From Psococerastis gibbosa (taxonomy: Eukaryota > Arthropoda > Insecta > Psocodea > Psocidae): 64,000 nt of DNA. The DNA lies in NCBI GenBank assembly GCA_963971405.1, contig OZ020489.1:5890001-5954000 (forward strand), given 5' to 3'. Under the pieces are notes generated by a model. The model had not been told where the DNA came from. It saw only the letters and a program-made list of their open reading frames with translations, and made no database searches. Each line of letters opens with the position of its first letter. The first letter of the stretch is position 1. The translations under genes were made by a program, and so were the position numbers. Positions 52,173 to 62,839 of this stretch are shown here, piece after piece.

Positions 52173-52649
52173 AAGATCTAACTTACGGCATTTCAATCTG
52201 CAAAATTATCATTCTTGGCAATTTATACGGTCTAATATTAAAAACCAATAAAAAAAAGCAAAAAGCAAATAAGCATTAAAAACACATGCAATCGCCAGAC
52301 GAAACATCGATCAAAATAAACGGGGAAAAAAGAACAGACAGCACTATTACAACTCCAACAGCATCGCAAAGAACCCAATAAAAAAATTTTCCCCTCCCCA
52401 GCCCATTGTAAAATCCAATTGGATTTTAAGTCGATTGGATGTTAAGTCGCAGTTATTGGCAATAAGGAAGTTACTCTTGTAAATGAATCATAAAAAGGAT
52501 TGGCTCACGTAGTACAATATAGTCTCTGTTTGATAATGGCAGGCTTTGCTCGGGCTATCATTGGGAAACGTGCGAAAAGCTGACCGCAACCAACATTTCT
52601 CCAACCATTATCTTGTTACGGCGTTTAAAGTTATTTTTCTATTACTTAA
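52173..52649. other. No recognised feature
   Basis: None supported. Confidence 0.45.
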
Positions 52650-53026
52650 GGCGCCCATTCCACCGACCGGCTAGGGCTATTTACAAAAACGGTGACGTGG
52701 TAGCAGACATTCAAGACTTAGGTGGCGTTTCCACCGACCTCGCATTGCAGAATGCAAATGATATTGACAGAAATTAGAATTTTTCTTTTTATAGAAATCT
52801 ATTAAAATGTTTGTACTTAACATATCCCATGACGCCATTTTTTTAATTTTAGTTTGTGATTTTACTGTATGATCATTGATCAATTTTAACTATGGCGTAG
52901 AGGAAAATAAACATTTCCGTCAATTCTGCAATGCGAGGTCGGTGGAAACCCCGGCTAAGTCCTGAATGTCTGCTACCACGTCACTGTTTTTGTAAATAGC
53001 CCTAGCCGGTCGGTGGAATGGGCGTC
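52650..53026. mobile_element. Full MITE, relative of the 31-kb composite
   Basis: Ends 'ggcgcccattccaccgaccg' and 'cggtggaatgggcgtc', arms of ~120 bp, with an inner palindromic TGATCATTGATCA. TTA/TAA lies at the ends. The interior matches 31498-31881 in inverse orientation and 56.2-56.3 kb. Confidence 0.8.
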
Positions 53027-53615
53027 TTAAGAGCACATCCGACAACCGCATTACCCGTTATTTGAACAAAGTCGAATTTCACACGAAATATCCATTGTAG
53101 AGCTATAAAAAAAGTTGCTTCCGTTAGAAGAAGTACTCCCCTACATTTTGATTTATGTCATGAGACCATCACCAACATGAATTTTTCGAATTTCCACCTC
53201 CGGACCTCGCCAATCGTTCATTGCACAAATCAATTTCGATAAATGTAGCCAAGTCTTCAAAGTAGCTTAGCTTCTAAATAATGCCTTATGGTCTCAGCGG
53301 CGAAGACGCGAAAATCATAATCTGGACCTCCTCATAATGAAGATGGAAGCGCGTAATGGCGACTGAACTGGTAGGGAACCGAGTTGGAGCCGGGATAAGC
53401 GAAAAACACAGTCCTTTCTGTGCAGGGCACTCTTTTGTCCTGGGGTTGGGAAACTGAAGGCGTAGGAACTCTATGAAGAGACAACAGCATAAGGATACAA
53501 AGGCAATGGGAAACGACTGCATTACAAGTACCCTAGCATAGTCATCATGACAAAGGGCCATGACGATCGCCAATCTTCGATAGAACTGAAAAGGCATTGA
53601 AAGAAGAAGTAGCTA
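53027..53615 (+). repeat. LINE-B-related nonautonomous element plus upstream shared segment
   Basis: 53027-53424 is the segment carried, inverted, inside the 31-kb composite. 53270-53615 matches 13895-14193 and ends 'ccatgacgatcgccaatctt' with a GAAAGAAGAAG tail. Confidence 0.65.
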
Positions 53616-53794
53616 ATCAGTGTTATTAACGGGCACATAGTATGTGTCAAAATTCTTTCTAAGGTAATTAATTTTTTGACAGCTGTACGATCTATTGTAT
53701 GTTTCATGAAATATTTGATGTAAGACTTTTCCCTCTCCGCTTGTCTCTCAACGACTATTTCACAATAATTTCACAAGGCGGGCCAAGACCCATT
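53616..53794. other. No recognised feature
   Basis: None supported. Confidence 0.4.
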
Positions 53795-53885
53795 GTACAC
53801 TCAACTAGGAAGTAACTGCTGACTGCTTTACATGCCCTCCAAAGCATGGCCCGAAAATGCAGCAAGTGTGGGACTCGAACCAACA
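53795..53885 (-). repeat. tRNA-Glu-like SINE, internal fragment
   Basis: 'acactcaactaggaag' to 'gggactcgaaccaaca', with a small deletion in the middle. Confidence 0.6.
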
Positions 53886-53904
53886 GAGAGGATTTACTTT
53901 ACTT

Positions 53905-54165
53905 AAACGGCGGTTTGTCCCCCGCACGGGGTCGGCGTTACGAATCTTCAATTTGCAGGTGTTCCGGTTACGTGCATCTTTTGGCGACAAATCAAGGGTC
54001 CTCAGGTTCTCCCTAACTTTCAGTTACTACGGACATCCTTGGTCGTTCTAATAGGTTGGCGGCCTCCACTCACACATTGTAGCAGGTGCCCATCTTATCT
54101 CCTCTTCTTATGGCCCTGACTTTTTCGGTGATAGGGGCAACTTGCATCTCCATTCGAGTATCTTC
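53905..54165 (-). pseudogene. Fourth LINE lineage, C-terminus, decayed
   Basis: On the minus strand one frame reads MEMQVAPITEKVRAIRRGDK and another RENLRTLDLSPKDARNRNTC, KLKIRNADPVRGTN. IxPIxEKxRxxRxxxxGH..., VRxxLxxLxLSPxDAxDRxxWxxxIRxADP is the C-terminal order of many arthropod LINEs. Stops and shifts lie between. A minus SINE fragment follows at once. Confidence 0.55.
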
Positions 54166-54694
54166 GTTTCTCCTATCCGTTAGCTAGTACCCGAGAGAGT
54201 GCTGTGTTGGTGAGATTGAAAAGCGTTTCATAGATTCAAAAACTACCGAATCCCAAGTCCCAACCATCTTCGAATTTCAATTACACATCCCTTTATTTAA
54301 TACAAAGAACCTGTGTGAAATACCACCATATATACCTAAACCAGAAGCTAGCTCGATATAACACGAATATATATACAACATAGCTAGCAAGTTTATAGGG
54401 TAAAGTAGTGACAGTGAGATAACAGGCAAAGGGAAGGCTGCCTATTAATTTCGCGACAGATACCTTCATTTCCTTAATGGAAGTGAAGCTTCCAAAATAG
54501 TTGCAGGCATTCTTACAAATTACCCCGGCTAAATCCCAGCTTTTCATTTCAACCCCCCTCTTTGCCACTGTAAATTTATCGATTATTGCCTCTAGTTCTC
54601 TCTCACTAGTTAACGAAACCGTTAAAATAGAGCAATTCTGGTGTCTAATTTAGTATAAACAGATACACACACAGCAGAGCTACTATATATCTGC
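54166..54694. other. No recognised feature
   Basis: The minus frame 54293-54568 has no domain. Confidence 0.4.
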
Positions 54695-55175
54695 AGCCTA
54701 ATCATGGCGATTTTAATACCGGGGTTAATATAATACCATGTCACGTGATTGTATTAATTCAATTGTTTAAAATAAATGAACAGCAAATTTCAGGATTTTT
54801 AAATTTTTTATGTTGGTAATCGACGCAAGAGTGCTAAGCACGGGAAATTCAAATTGTGTCTATTTAAACAATTGAATGATCTTCAGCTATATTTTTGGTG
54901 AGTTTCTTCATTTTTTCTGCCTTAGATTCAGACAAATTACGATATTTATAATCCTTAATATATTAATTCAAAATTAAAACCGGTTTGTTTCTAGCGCGAT
55001 ATGTGTTTATATTTGCTAGGGCAGCGTCGCGTCAGTTCACTTCTACAATATTGCCAACATCACAATTTAAAAAATTCTGAAATTTGCTATTTATTTATTT
55101 TAAACAATTGAATTACCACCATCACGTGACATGGTATTATATTAACCCCGGCATTATAATCGCCATGATCAGGCT
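54695..55175. mobile_element. Foldback element, ~115-bp arms
   Basis: Left 'agcctaatcatggcgatttt', 'ggggttaatataataccatg' and 'tcacgtgat', mirrored by 'atcacgtgacatggtattat' and 'cgccatgatcaggct'. The arms extend through 'caattgtttaaaataaat'. No clear duplication is visible. Confidence 0.75.
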
Positions 55176-55734
55176 ATTTTATTTATATTTTCCATTATTT
55201 CGGCTTGACACAATTGGGAAGCTTTTCTGTGATTACCATTATATTGTACTATTATCACCAGTAGTGGAACTGAATGCAACGTCATTGCAGTGCCTTAATT
55301 CAGCATTTCGTATAATAAGAAATAATAAAGAACCAAGTGAATGCCTCCTTACATACTACTAATATAATAGAGAAAGCTTTCTACACTGTCACTGAGGCAC
55401 TAGCACAATGACAGAAATACCTGATTTCGACTATATTTTGATATACTTTATGTTTTCTTGTCAATTACTTGTTGATGGTATAATTTTACAGAAAAACTGT
55501 ATATATTTATTAATTTATTATATTTATTTTATACAAACAGCACATATTTTACTACGTATCGTCTTCATTGATTATTCTATATACATATGTTCTCTGTTCA
55601 CTTTTACCGTATTTTGTTTAAGTTAGTTTAAATATTAGTAATTGGTCTTAGTTTCCCATCACGGGAAAACCCTAACGGTGCCCCTATGAACCACTAATAA
55701 TAAAATTCCGGCTCGGGCCGGCTGTCTCGCAAGG
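55176..55734. other. AT-rich; possible LINE 3' UTR
   Basis: 'cttgtcaattacttgttgat' and 'aattttacagaaa' at 55457-55500 recall 11360-11403. 55640-55695 ('cccatcacgggaaaacccta' ... 'actaataataaaa') looks like a LINE end. Confidence 0.35.
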
Positions 55735-56456
55735 CTCGGTAGACACGGACAATTCTCGCATTCGCGATTTGTCGACGTCTTTTCCATCGTAGCCCTAGAG
55801 CTAGCAGAAGATTTCTTGTCGATTTCGGAAGATCGCGTGAAGCCGACCGCACGAAAGTGCACGGATTTCCCTTAGACACGCCAGATCACAGAAATCTTCT
55901 GAATTAGACTCAGTGGTTTAACACCGACCATTCACCAAGCCCTATGGCGGGGTTTCCACATACGTCAATCGTCAATAAGAAATATGAAATTGAAGGACAT
56001 TTCAATTTTTCATTGATGGCGGTGTTTCCACATGTTTTTTCAACTATTGACACTTTTCTTCTATTGAAACGTATGCGCCAAATTTTTGAAATTTTGTTTG
56101 TATTTGTTTTCTTCGTACACTTATTATTTTTAATAAAACCTAATAATAATAGGAGATCCGGAGTAAGATCGATCTTCACCGATCTGTTTGATGCATGAAA
56201 ACTGTTTTATAAACAATCTATTAAAATGTTTGTACTTAACATATTCCATGACGCCATTTTAGTTTGTTATTGTTTGCAGCGCGTGATTTTACTTTATGAT
56301 CATTGATCAATTTTAACAATGGCATAGAGTAAAATTGAAATGTCCTTCAATTTCATATTTCTCATTGACGATTGGCGTATGTGGAAACCCCGCCTATCCA
56401 TACAACGGAAAAGACGTCGGCAAATCGCAACTGCGAAAACAGTCCGAGTGTAGCGG
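55735..56456. mobile_element. TIR element with a second MITE nested inside
   Basis: Outer arms 'cggtagacacggacaattct' and 'gcgatttgtcgacgtctttt' are mirrored by 'ggaaaagacgtcggcaaatc' and 'cagtccgagtgtagcgg'. The nested MITE at 55943-56395 occupies much of the interior. 61100-61167 carries a related end. Confidence 0.65.
55943..56395. mobile_element. Nested MITE with ~62-bp TIRs
   Basis: 'ggcggggtttccacatacgt' and 'gaaattgaaggacatttcaa' mirrored at the right end ('tgtggaaaccccgcc'). TAT lies on both sides. The interior 'gatcattgatcaattttaac' is shared with the 31- and 52-kb MITEs. Confidence 0.7.
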
Positions 56457-57385
56457 CCTACACAAGGAAAGCTGCTGACGCTAGCAGGCCAGCTGAGCGG
56501 AGCTGATACCTTGTTTTACATCTTAAAAAAAACTTTCGTTTCACAAATGAAAACATTGATACCATGTATAACCAATGACATCATGTGCAAACGAAGCAGA
56601 GTGTCCTTAGGATAATTTTCATATAGCGACTGCAGAGACCAAATTTCATTTTAATCAAGCAAGTTTACCTGTGATCACTTTAAAATACACAAGACTTGCA
56701 CTAAGATAGCGAAATTAAGTTGAACAACAGTTCACAAAGCTTTTAAGTTGAGCAACAGCACCTGCTTGTTGAATGAAGAATTAACAAGTGCAAAGTATAT
56801 GAACGACGCTTTAAAAGATAGTTTTTCATGGGACACTTGGCACATAAGGACATCCTCTTATGTATCACCTTTTCGTACCGCTTAGAGAGAAAAGGGACCG
56901 TCAAGCGCCATATTAATAAAAATGAATAAGAAAGCTAAAAAATATTAAAATTTAAATATTACAGCTGGACGGCCACACTGTAATAGTTAAGAAAGTAAGA
57001 TAACACTGCAAGAAGGGCATTGTAAAAGTAAAGGAAAAAATAGAAAGTGGTTTTGAACTGGAATAAATCCAAATTTAGTTCTATTTTCGACCCAGCCCAT
57101 TATTTTATATTTTATTTTATTGTAAATTAAACTGGACTACTGCAGGCCTAGAATTTAAATACGGGGTTAAAACTAAACCCGCTCCAAAGTAGACGACATT
57201 CAACAGTTTTGTCATGCTCAAAATAGCAAAGAAAAAGTTCCACAGCTACGTCTGGCATTCAGCCTGTCTTTTCCTGCTGTAACCATACCATTGGTCATGG
57301 CTTCATGGACACGGCAAAATCAAACCACATGAGAATTTTTCTCCGAATAATCCAAATTATGGCTACATTCAGAAGTCCGTATTCT
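56457..57385. other. No recognised feature
   Basis: None supported. Confidence 0.45.
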
Positions 57386-57390
57386 ATAAC

Positions 57391-58025
57391 ATGATGCTTT
57401 ACGGGGGCTATGAAATCCTGACCCACTGCAGCAATGGAGATAGTACTGGACTTCCCACCCCTCCATGTTGCAGTGGAAACTTCAGCCGAAATGGCATTAT
57501 TAGTAGTGGAACGGCAATTAAGAGAGACTCAGCCTCTCTGACTACGTCTGACCACTGCCTGAATATGCCAAGCGATAGAATCCATCCAAAATACTGTTTT
57601 AGGAGGAAATTCAAAACTATAATAGGGACAATGAAAGAATGCTGCGAATCAGCAGGAATTCTCAATAGTCACACAATCAAGTGGTTTACTGATGGCTCTA
57701 GGCTAGGAAGTACAAAACTAAGAACAGGCCTTGGCGACTTTGGTCCTGGGGTTAAATATCTGGAGTCTCTTGGGGAGACAACTATTGTCTTGCAGATTCT
57801 GAAATGAAGGTGCGGAGGACCTGCGATGCGATGCGATGCAATCGCACGAAGAAGAGCAGTATGCTCGGGAAGCTTGCAGTTACATGTAAAAGACCTACCA
57901 CTTCTGAATCCCCTCAAGATCCTGGCTCTCCTGAGGGAGATAGGTCTCGAGAAAGTGATGTAGAAACTTTGTTGTATGGGGCACAATAGACCAATAGGCT
58001 TAAGTGCACACAGGTAACACCTATG
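57391..58025 (+). pseudogene. LINE RNase H region and 3' UTR, decayed
   Basis: One frame has LDFPPLHVAVETSAEMALLV and VERQLRET. After a shift, IKWFTDGSRLGSTKLRTGLG, FGPGVKYLESLGETTIVLQ. The FTDGSK..GxGxxxxGP.xxYxxxLGxxxTVFQ pattern is the start of the RNase H domain in I/R1/Jockey-group LINEs, with the first catalytic Asp in TDGS. The rest is deleted and the sequence reaches a 3' region ending 'taacacctatgccc' and A-rich DNA. It is older than the 24-kb LINE. Confidence 0.65.
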
Positions 58026-58291
58026 CCCCAATTTAAAAATAAAAAAATAATATAATATAAAAAATAATACGTCTGGCATATGCAACAATGAAAAGCAATA
58101 TATATAATTACAAAGGCTTTCAAGGCCGGAGTTATGAGACGAAGCAATAGAATCCAATGTCGACCGCAGATGTTGACAAAACGTTTGGAAGAACGCTTTC
58201 AGAAATACCACGGCCTATCATCCCAGATTCTACTCCTTCGTCAAGCAATGCATCTCTTAAGAAACAATTTGTATATTTAAAAAAAACCTAC
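58026..58291. repeat. Short repeat shared with 59085-59220
   Basis: 'acaaaacgtttggaagaacg' and 'ccacggcctatcatcccaga' (58175-58235) recur at 59205 and 59093. The class is unknown. Confidence 0.45.
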
Positions 58292-58574
58292 CTTAACACC
58301 GTTGAGGGGGCTTCTATACGTTGCTGCAGGTAGGGGCGACATCATTCTCTCTAGCACTGACAACTTATCACCAACTACCTGAAACACACACAAAAAAAAT
58401 CGTCAATAAAGAAAACAACATTTTCCCATCAAGTAGACGTTGCGAAAGTTTATAAACGGTATGCTTCAGATATTGTGCATCAACCTCTTCATCTGACAGC
58501 TGTAGAGTTGCAATTGATCGATGCAAGTCCGAAATCAAGAAGCACTGTATTTTCACAACCTGCCGGGCATGGTA
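58292..58574 (-). CDS. Two host exons, unknown product (gene C)
   Basis: On the minus strand an exon from ~58574 (after ATGGTCAG) to 58420 encodes HARQVVKIQCFLISDLHRSI, ATLQLSDEEVDAQYLKHTVY and KLSQRLLDGK. A 41-45-nt intron (GTTGTT ... T-rich ... TTTCAGGTAG) follows. The next exon (to 58292) encodes GDKLSVLERMMSPLPAATYR then SPLNGVK and ends AAG with a GTAGGT donor. Splicing at the second AG keeps one frame across both exons. The first exon's frame stays open to ~58630, so its acceptor is uncertain. The protein looks like the helical interior of a larger intracellular protein with no signal or membrane segment. I do not recognise it. The intron is unusually short. Confidence 0.6.
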
Positions 58575-58639
58575 CTGACCATAAAATCCGAAATAGAGTA
58601 GGTAGTGGTAAAAAAATCTGATGCAAACCTGTTAACGTG

Positions 58640-59303
58640 TCACCGAATTTTTTTCCAACAAGTTCACTTAGAAAACTTTTCGAATTGTGCTATATGAAAT
58701 TTTTACGCTGCATGAGCACATTTTATTTTTTCCTCGAATATAGAGAGGGGGGAGGGCGAGAATTCGGGCTAATGGACGGGGGTCGATCATGAAGCGCATT
58801 TCCACACGTTTCGTCATAGCAACTTTAGTAGCAACAGAGCCTCCGAGTTGCCATCTCCGAAGTCTACGTAGCGCTAATAAATATGTTGACCGGTTCTTCG
58901 TGAGCAAGTCTCAAATCGTTGATAAGGTATAATTGTGTTGGTGGGTTTCCCTCTGTAGATGAAAGATCTTGCCGAAAGCGCTCAGGGTTTTAAACGAATA
59001 TTAGTGGGTTTCTTTGACGAAGTTAATTTTTTGGCGATTTAATTTCAAATACTTTCACAACCGAAGTTACTTGAAGAAGTAGTAGAATCACCACGGCCTA
59101 TCATCCCGGATTCTACGACTTCATCATTTTTATGATGCTTACAGCCCCTAGTCACTATTATAACAAGTTTCCTAATAACGCTAATATTTAGTTTGTTGAA
59201 ACGTTTGGAAGCACGCTTTAAGATGCCTTTAAGCGCCCCCCCCCCCCCCAATAATTCTACAGCCTTCAGCGCAAAAAATGACTCGCGCCGGCTACTCTGT
59301 CCA
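58640..59303. other. No firm gene; repeat block at 59085-59220
   Basis: 59085-59220 repeats the 58175-58235 motifs. A C-run lies at ~59236. The minus frame 58668-58907 has no domain. Confidence 0.4.
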
Positions 59304-59555
59304 TCAGAAGGGGCATAGCCGAGAGAAGCTGTCAGGTGCAGTGGTATACATCAGCCCGCCGCAGTTTGTGATTGGCTGTCCGACAGTCATCATACACAGA
59401 AACTGGGCTGCAGGCGACCAATCACCATCCATCCAGACATTCTCATTATCCCCCGTATCCATATGCATACCAAAAACAAAGCTTTTGCTTGTTGGAATGA
59501 ATAATTTTACTGTTCTAAAAATAACACAACCCCTCTTCAAAGAGCCCTGGTTTGT
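59304..59555 (-). CDS. Terminal exon of a C-type-lectin-like protein (gene D)
   Basis: On the minus strand a strong acceptor (T11CTCTTTCTAG) opens an 84-codon frame that runs to TGA at 59304. Residues ~25-46 (FVFGMHMDTGDNENVWMDGD) match the WIGL..d..E..WxWxDG strand of C-type lectin domains. GQP at 59-61, NCGGLMY at 64-70 and the final LCPF match the W..GQPxN, C..LY and final Cys segments. Such domains bind sugars or other ligands outside the cell; the signal peptide would be on an earlier exon, not found here. The exon ends unusually soon after the last Cys and lacks a clear EPN/QPD pair, so sugar binding is not implied. The plus-strand frame over the same bases is judged a shadow. Confidence 0.5.
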   Translation of the reverse strand, partial: TNQGSLKRGCVIFRTVKLFIPTSKSFVFGMHMDTGDNENVWMDGDWSPAAQFLCMMTVGQPITNCGGLMYTTAPDSFSRLCPF

Positions 59556-59559
59556 CTAG

Positions 59560-59741
59560 AAAGAGAAAAAAAAAACAGATGTGATCGACAGTGAATTTTT
59601 GTGATGTTATGCTCATCTGCGTGAATACATAGATGAGATGTGTGCAACATGATTATTACAACGAGAATGCAGTAGAAATAGTTTAACAATACGTATCTAT
59701 TGTACAATTAATAATGTAAGGTAATTAGTACCACTAATCTG
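59560..59741. other. No recognised feature
   Basis: Intron or intergenic. Confidence 0.4.
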
Positions 59742-59745
59742 TTAA

Positions 59746-60893
59746 GAGGATATACTACTCAGAAAATTGTCACCCCAAAATTAAATACTTTTCATTTTTT
59801 GCTTTCCAATTTATACGTAGTATAAGGAAAGCTTTGTGATGGTCGAAATTTTCGATTCCGAGATTTCAACGGATTTACACGTTTTCAGGTCCCAGGAACC
59901 CAAAAAAGTGGATTTACGAAATGTCTGTCTGTCGCTCGGTCTGTCTGTCTGTGCGTCGATTTCCGGGCAAACTACTCGGTCGATTTTGATGAAATTTTGC
60001 ATGTAGGTTCACAAAAATCATACCTCGGGAATTTCTCAAAAACGGCTCCAACGATTTCTTTTAAATTCACATATATTGTAGTCGTTATTAATGATAACAA
60101 AATGCGGGGGGTGGCTTGCCCGTTGATAGTTTGCTTCTGGGGGTAAAAAAATAAAAATAACTCAATTTTCATAAAAAATAATTTTTCTGCGGAACCTTTC
60201 CATCGATAATTTCTACCTTCAGGTATGTTTTAGGTGTTCAATAGGATAACAAAAACGGGCAGGTTGCATTCCCAAAAAAATATTTTCTTCTGTGCAAAAA
60301 ATTATTTTTTGAGAAATTATGGAAAATTCACGCTCCAATACATTACGTGCCATGTGCCATTGTTACTAAAGTTACAATGTATTGGTCTGTTCGTTCCAGA
60401 ATATGCAATTGAGTTTTAAGGGGTTTTTAATATATATTGAGGTGAACCCCCCCTCGAGGGATCTGAAATTTAACCATAGGGAAATTATTTCCTATGAAAT
60501 TACGCATGTCAATATCTACTAATTTATAAATTGGAAAGCATGTTTGAGTAAACTCGGACCGGTTCTTTTTTAATTAACCCAGCAAGTTATTAAAAATTGG
60601 GTTCATTCAAGTTGTAGAAGTCCATCATGTAATCGGGTATTTTTACTTTTCGGCTTTGTAAAGTTTCTAAAAATCCTAGATTACGCGGAAATTTTAGTTC
60701 CCACTGGTTTTTATGAAAGAACTATGGTACAAAAAATGTAATATTTCCTATTATATGATGCATGAAGTATAGTCTTCTACAACTTACATGAGCCAAATCT
60801 TTCATAACTTGCTTTGTTAATTGAATAAAAAAATAAATAGTCAATAAAAACAACAAATTTTGGGGTGCTAATTTTCTACGTAGCATGTCCTCC
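59746..60893. mobile_element. TTAA-type foldback element, copy 4, split by family A
   Basis: Left 'gaggatatactactcagaaa' and 'accccaaaattaaatac'; right, as complement, 'gaggacatgctacgtagaaa' and 'accccaaaatttg'. TTAA lies at 59742-59745; the right flank is not TTAA. The arms hold the family block 'gttgtagaagtccatcatgt' / 'tgcatgaagtatagtcttct'. Confidence 0.7.
59802..60570 (-). repeat. Family A element inside a T-run
   Basis: A minus copy from 'gctttccaatttatacgtag' to 'gtaaactcggaccggttctt'. It sits in a T-run of the foldback arm with no clear duplication. It includes (TCTG)n at 59920-59950. Confidence 0.85.
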
Positions 60894-60939
60894 TATGGCC
60901 ATTAGCAATTATGCCCCACTAATCCCAGCGTTGTATCAC

Positions 60940-61167
60940 ATACGAAAGTGATACGATGCACCTCTATAACATCTCAAATTCAGAAGATTTCTGGCACTAG
61001 GATGAAGCCGAACGCACACCGGTGCCCGGTTTACCTCCCAACAAGCCCAGACCACACGTGAGCGTCCAAAATCTTCGGAAGTACTTTCTGAAATTGATTG
61101 TTTCTTGCACCAATCCAATGTGTGTCCATGAAAAAAAAAATGCTGAGATTCGTCCGTGTGTACCGGG
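60940..61167. repeat. TIR-element fragment related to 55735-56456
   Basis: 'agaagatttctggcactagg' and 'tgaagccgaacgcacaccgg' resemble 55805-55860. 'tgctgagattcgtccgtgtg' and 'taccgggcct' form an end like the outer TIR at 55735. Confidence 0.5.
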
Positions 61168-61324
61168 CCTTACTCTATTCGGGCTGAAATCCGTACAAAG
61201 GTACAGTACAGTACTAAACCAAATAACAAAGAATGTGTGTATGTACTATTACAATGGGGTTGGGATGGGGGGGGGGGGAGTATTTGCGGATATGTGATGT
61301 TAACGGATTCCCATATTCGATAAT

Positions 61325-61745
61325 CTGCCAGCGAGCACAAACCAAAGCCCCATCCTCCACTGACAGCGCCCTTACATAGCGTAAATACCATACCATCTAA
61401 TTCTAATACAATGCTAACTATTTAACTATTTTAATATTTTCTTAAAAGACAATCGAATATAATTAATGATCTGCCAGCCAGCACAAACCAAAACCCCATC
61501 CTCCACTGACAACGCCCTTACATAGCGTAAATACCATACCATATAATTTTAATACAATGCTAACTATTTAACTATTTTAATATTTTCTTAAAAGACAATC
61601 GAATATAATTGATAATCTGCCAGCGAGCACAAACCAAAGCCCCATCCTCCACTGACAACACCCTTACATAGCGTAAACACCATACCGTCTAATTCTAATA
61701 CAATACAATGCTACCTATTTAACTATTTTAATATTTTCATAATTC
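61325..61745 (+). repeat. Tandem array, three units of 146 bp
   Basis: 'ctgccagcgagcacaaacca' at 61325, 61471 ('ctgccagccagc') and 61617. Each carries 'cccatcctccactgaca' and 'cccttacatagcgtaaa'. Divergence is a few percent. Confidence 0.85.
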
Positions 61746-61904
61746 TAAGTAATCTACCTACAATAGTAGATAATGTGCCCTTGCCCCTTAATGCATTGAA
61801 CCAATCAGGCCCAAACGAACCTGTCCTTTAAGAGAAACTAAGAAAGATCCTTCTACCTAAGTAGATACATTGCAAAATATGGCCGTGTACCATTCACATG
61901 GTGA

Positions 61905-62131
61905 ATGAAATATTGTAAGAAGATCCCCCCCTGATCCTTAATGGTCCATGTGAATCTGCCTTCGAATGGAAACTGAGAAACACCACCTAAGTAGACACAT
62001 TTGACTTGAATGCACAATAAAGAGACACATCAGTAAATGCTAGAATGGGATTCCCATCGCATTTTCTCTTAGAAGGCAGGTACGCGTGGGCCCTTTGGAG
62101 GTCAAGGTAGATCTTCTTACAATATTTCATG
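61905..62131. repeat. Exact 21-bp inverted repeat
   Basis: 'atgaaatattgtaagaagat' plus c near 61905-61925 is mirrored exactly by 'atcttcttacaatatttcat' at 62112-62131. The ~185-bp interior has no gene. It may be a small foldback element. Confidence 0.55.
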
Positions 62132-62389
62132 AAGTATGGAGAAAAGCGTAATCCCTCTATTCTCTATGTGCATGCAGCACGGTCATTATCTTCGCTTGAA
62201 ATGGCCGTAGAACAAGCAAATCGATTAAACAATGCTAATAATGCAAGTGCGGGGCTGTACCTCCACCTACCATACAGTAGGTACAGATCTACAGCAATAT
62301 CTAACTTACCTTATCATATATAATACAATATTATTTCATTTTATATTTATAGATTTTATTGCAGCATTATTTATACCTTATAACAGTGA

Positions 62390-62635
62390 CTATAGTGCGT
62401 AGACAGAACCACAGGGACGTCACACAGGTACATACGTACAGACCTACGGAACACACCTTACGATTCCGCTAATACAGAAATGTAATGTCTTATAAAATAT
62501 TAAGTTAATATTACTTACACGGACTATTATATGTAGTGCGTAGAAAGAACAACAAACTGTCTTATGGACGACCCACAGGCACATAGGTACAGTACACACC
62601 TTACAATACCGCTAATAGGGCAGTGTCATGGAAAT
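62390..62635 (+). repeat. Diverged tandem duplication of ~130 bp
   Basis: 'agtgcgtagacagaaccaca' and 'cacaccttacgattccgcta' recur as 'agtgcgtagaaagaacaaca' and 'cacaccttacaataccgcta'. Confidence 0.6.
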
Positions 62636-62766
62636 GAGATGAACCTGGCCAAACAATACCTGTCGGCTCCCACAAAACCTCATCATCACACATTCGAGGA
62701 CACTTACACACCATCCATCCATCCAGCAGTGTATTACTTTCAAAGAAGATAAAAGGCATTTTTATC

Positions 62767-62830
62767 ACCGGCGCGGCGTAGCCTAGTCGGTAGAGAACTT
62801 GGCCATAAACAAAATCTAGCATGGAGACCG
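62767..62830 (+). repeat. tRNA-like SINE head relic
   Basis: 'ggcgcggcgtagcctagtcg' with 'gtagagaacttggcc' resembles a tRNA D-arm/A-box region. No matching B box or stem closes it. 'ggcgcggcgta' also occurs at ~37918. Confidence 0.35.
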
Positions 62831-62839
62831 GCCCAAATA

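Noticed and set aside
59278..59559. Plus-strand ORF of 93 codons
   Set aside because: The minus strand has a strong acceptor, a stop and C-type-lectin-like motifs, so the plus frame is judged a shadow.
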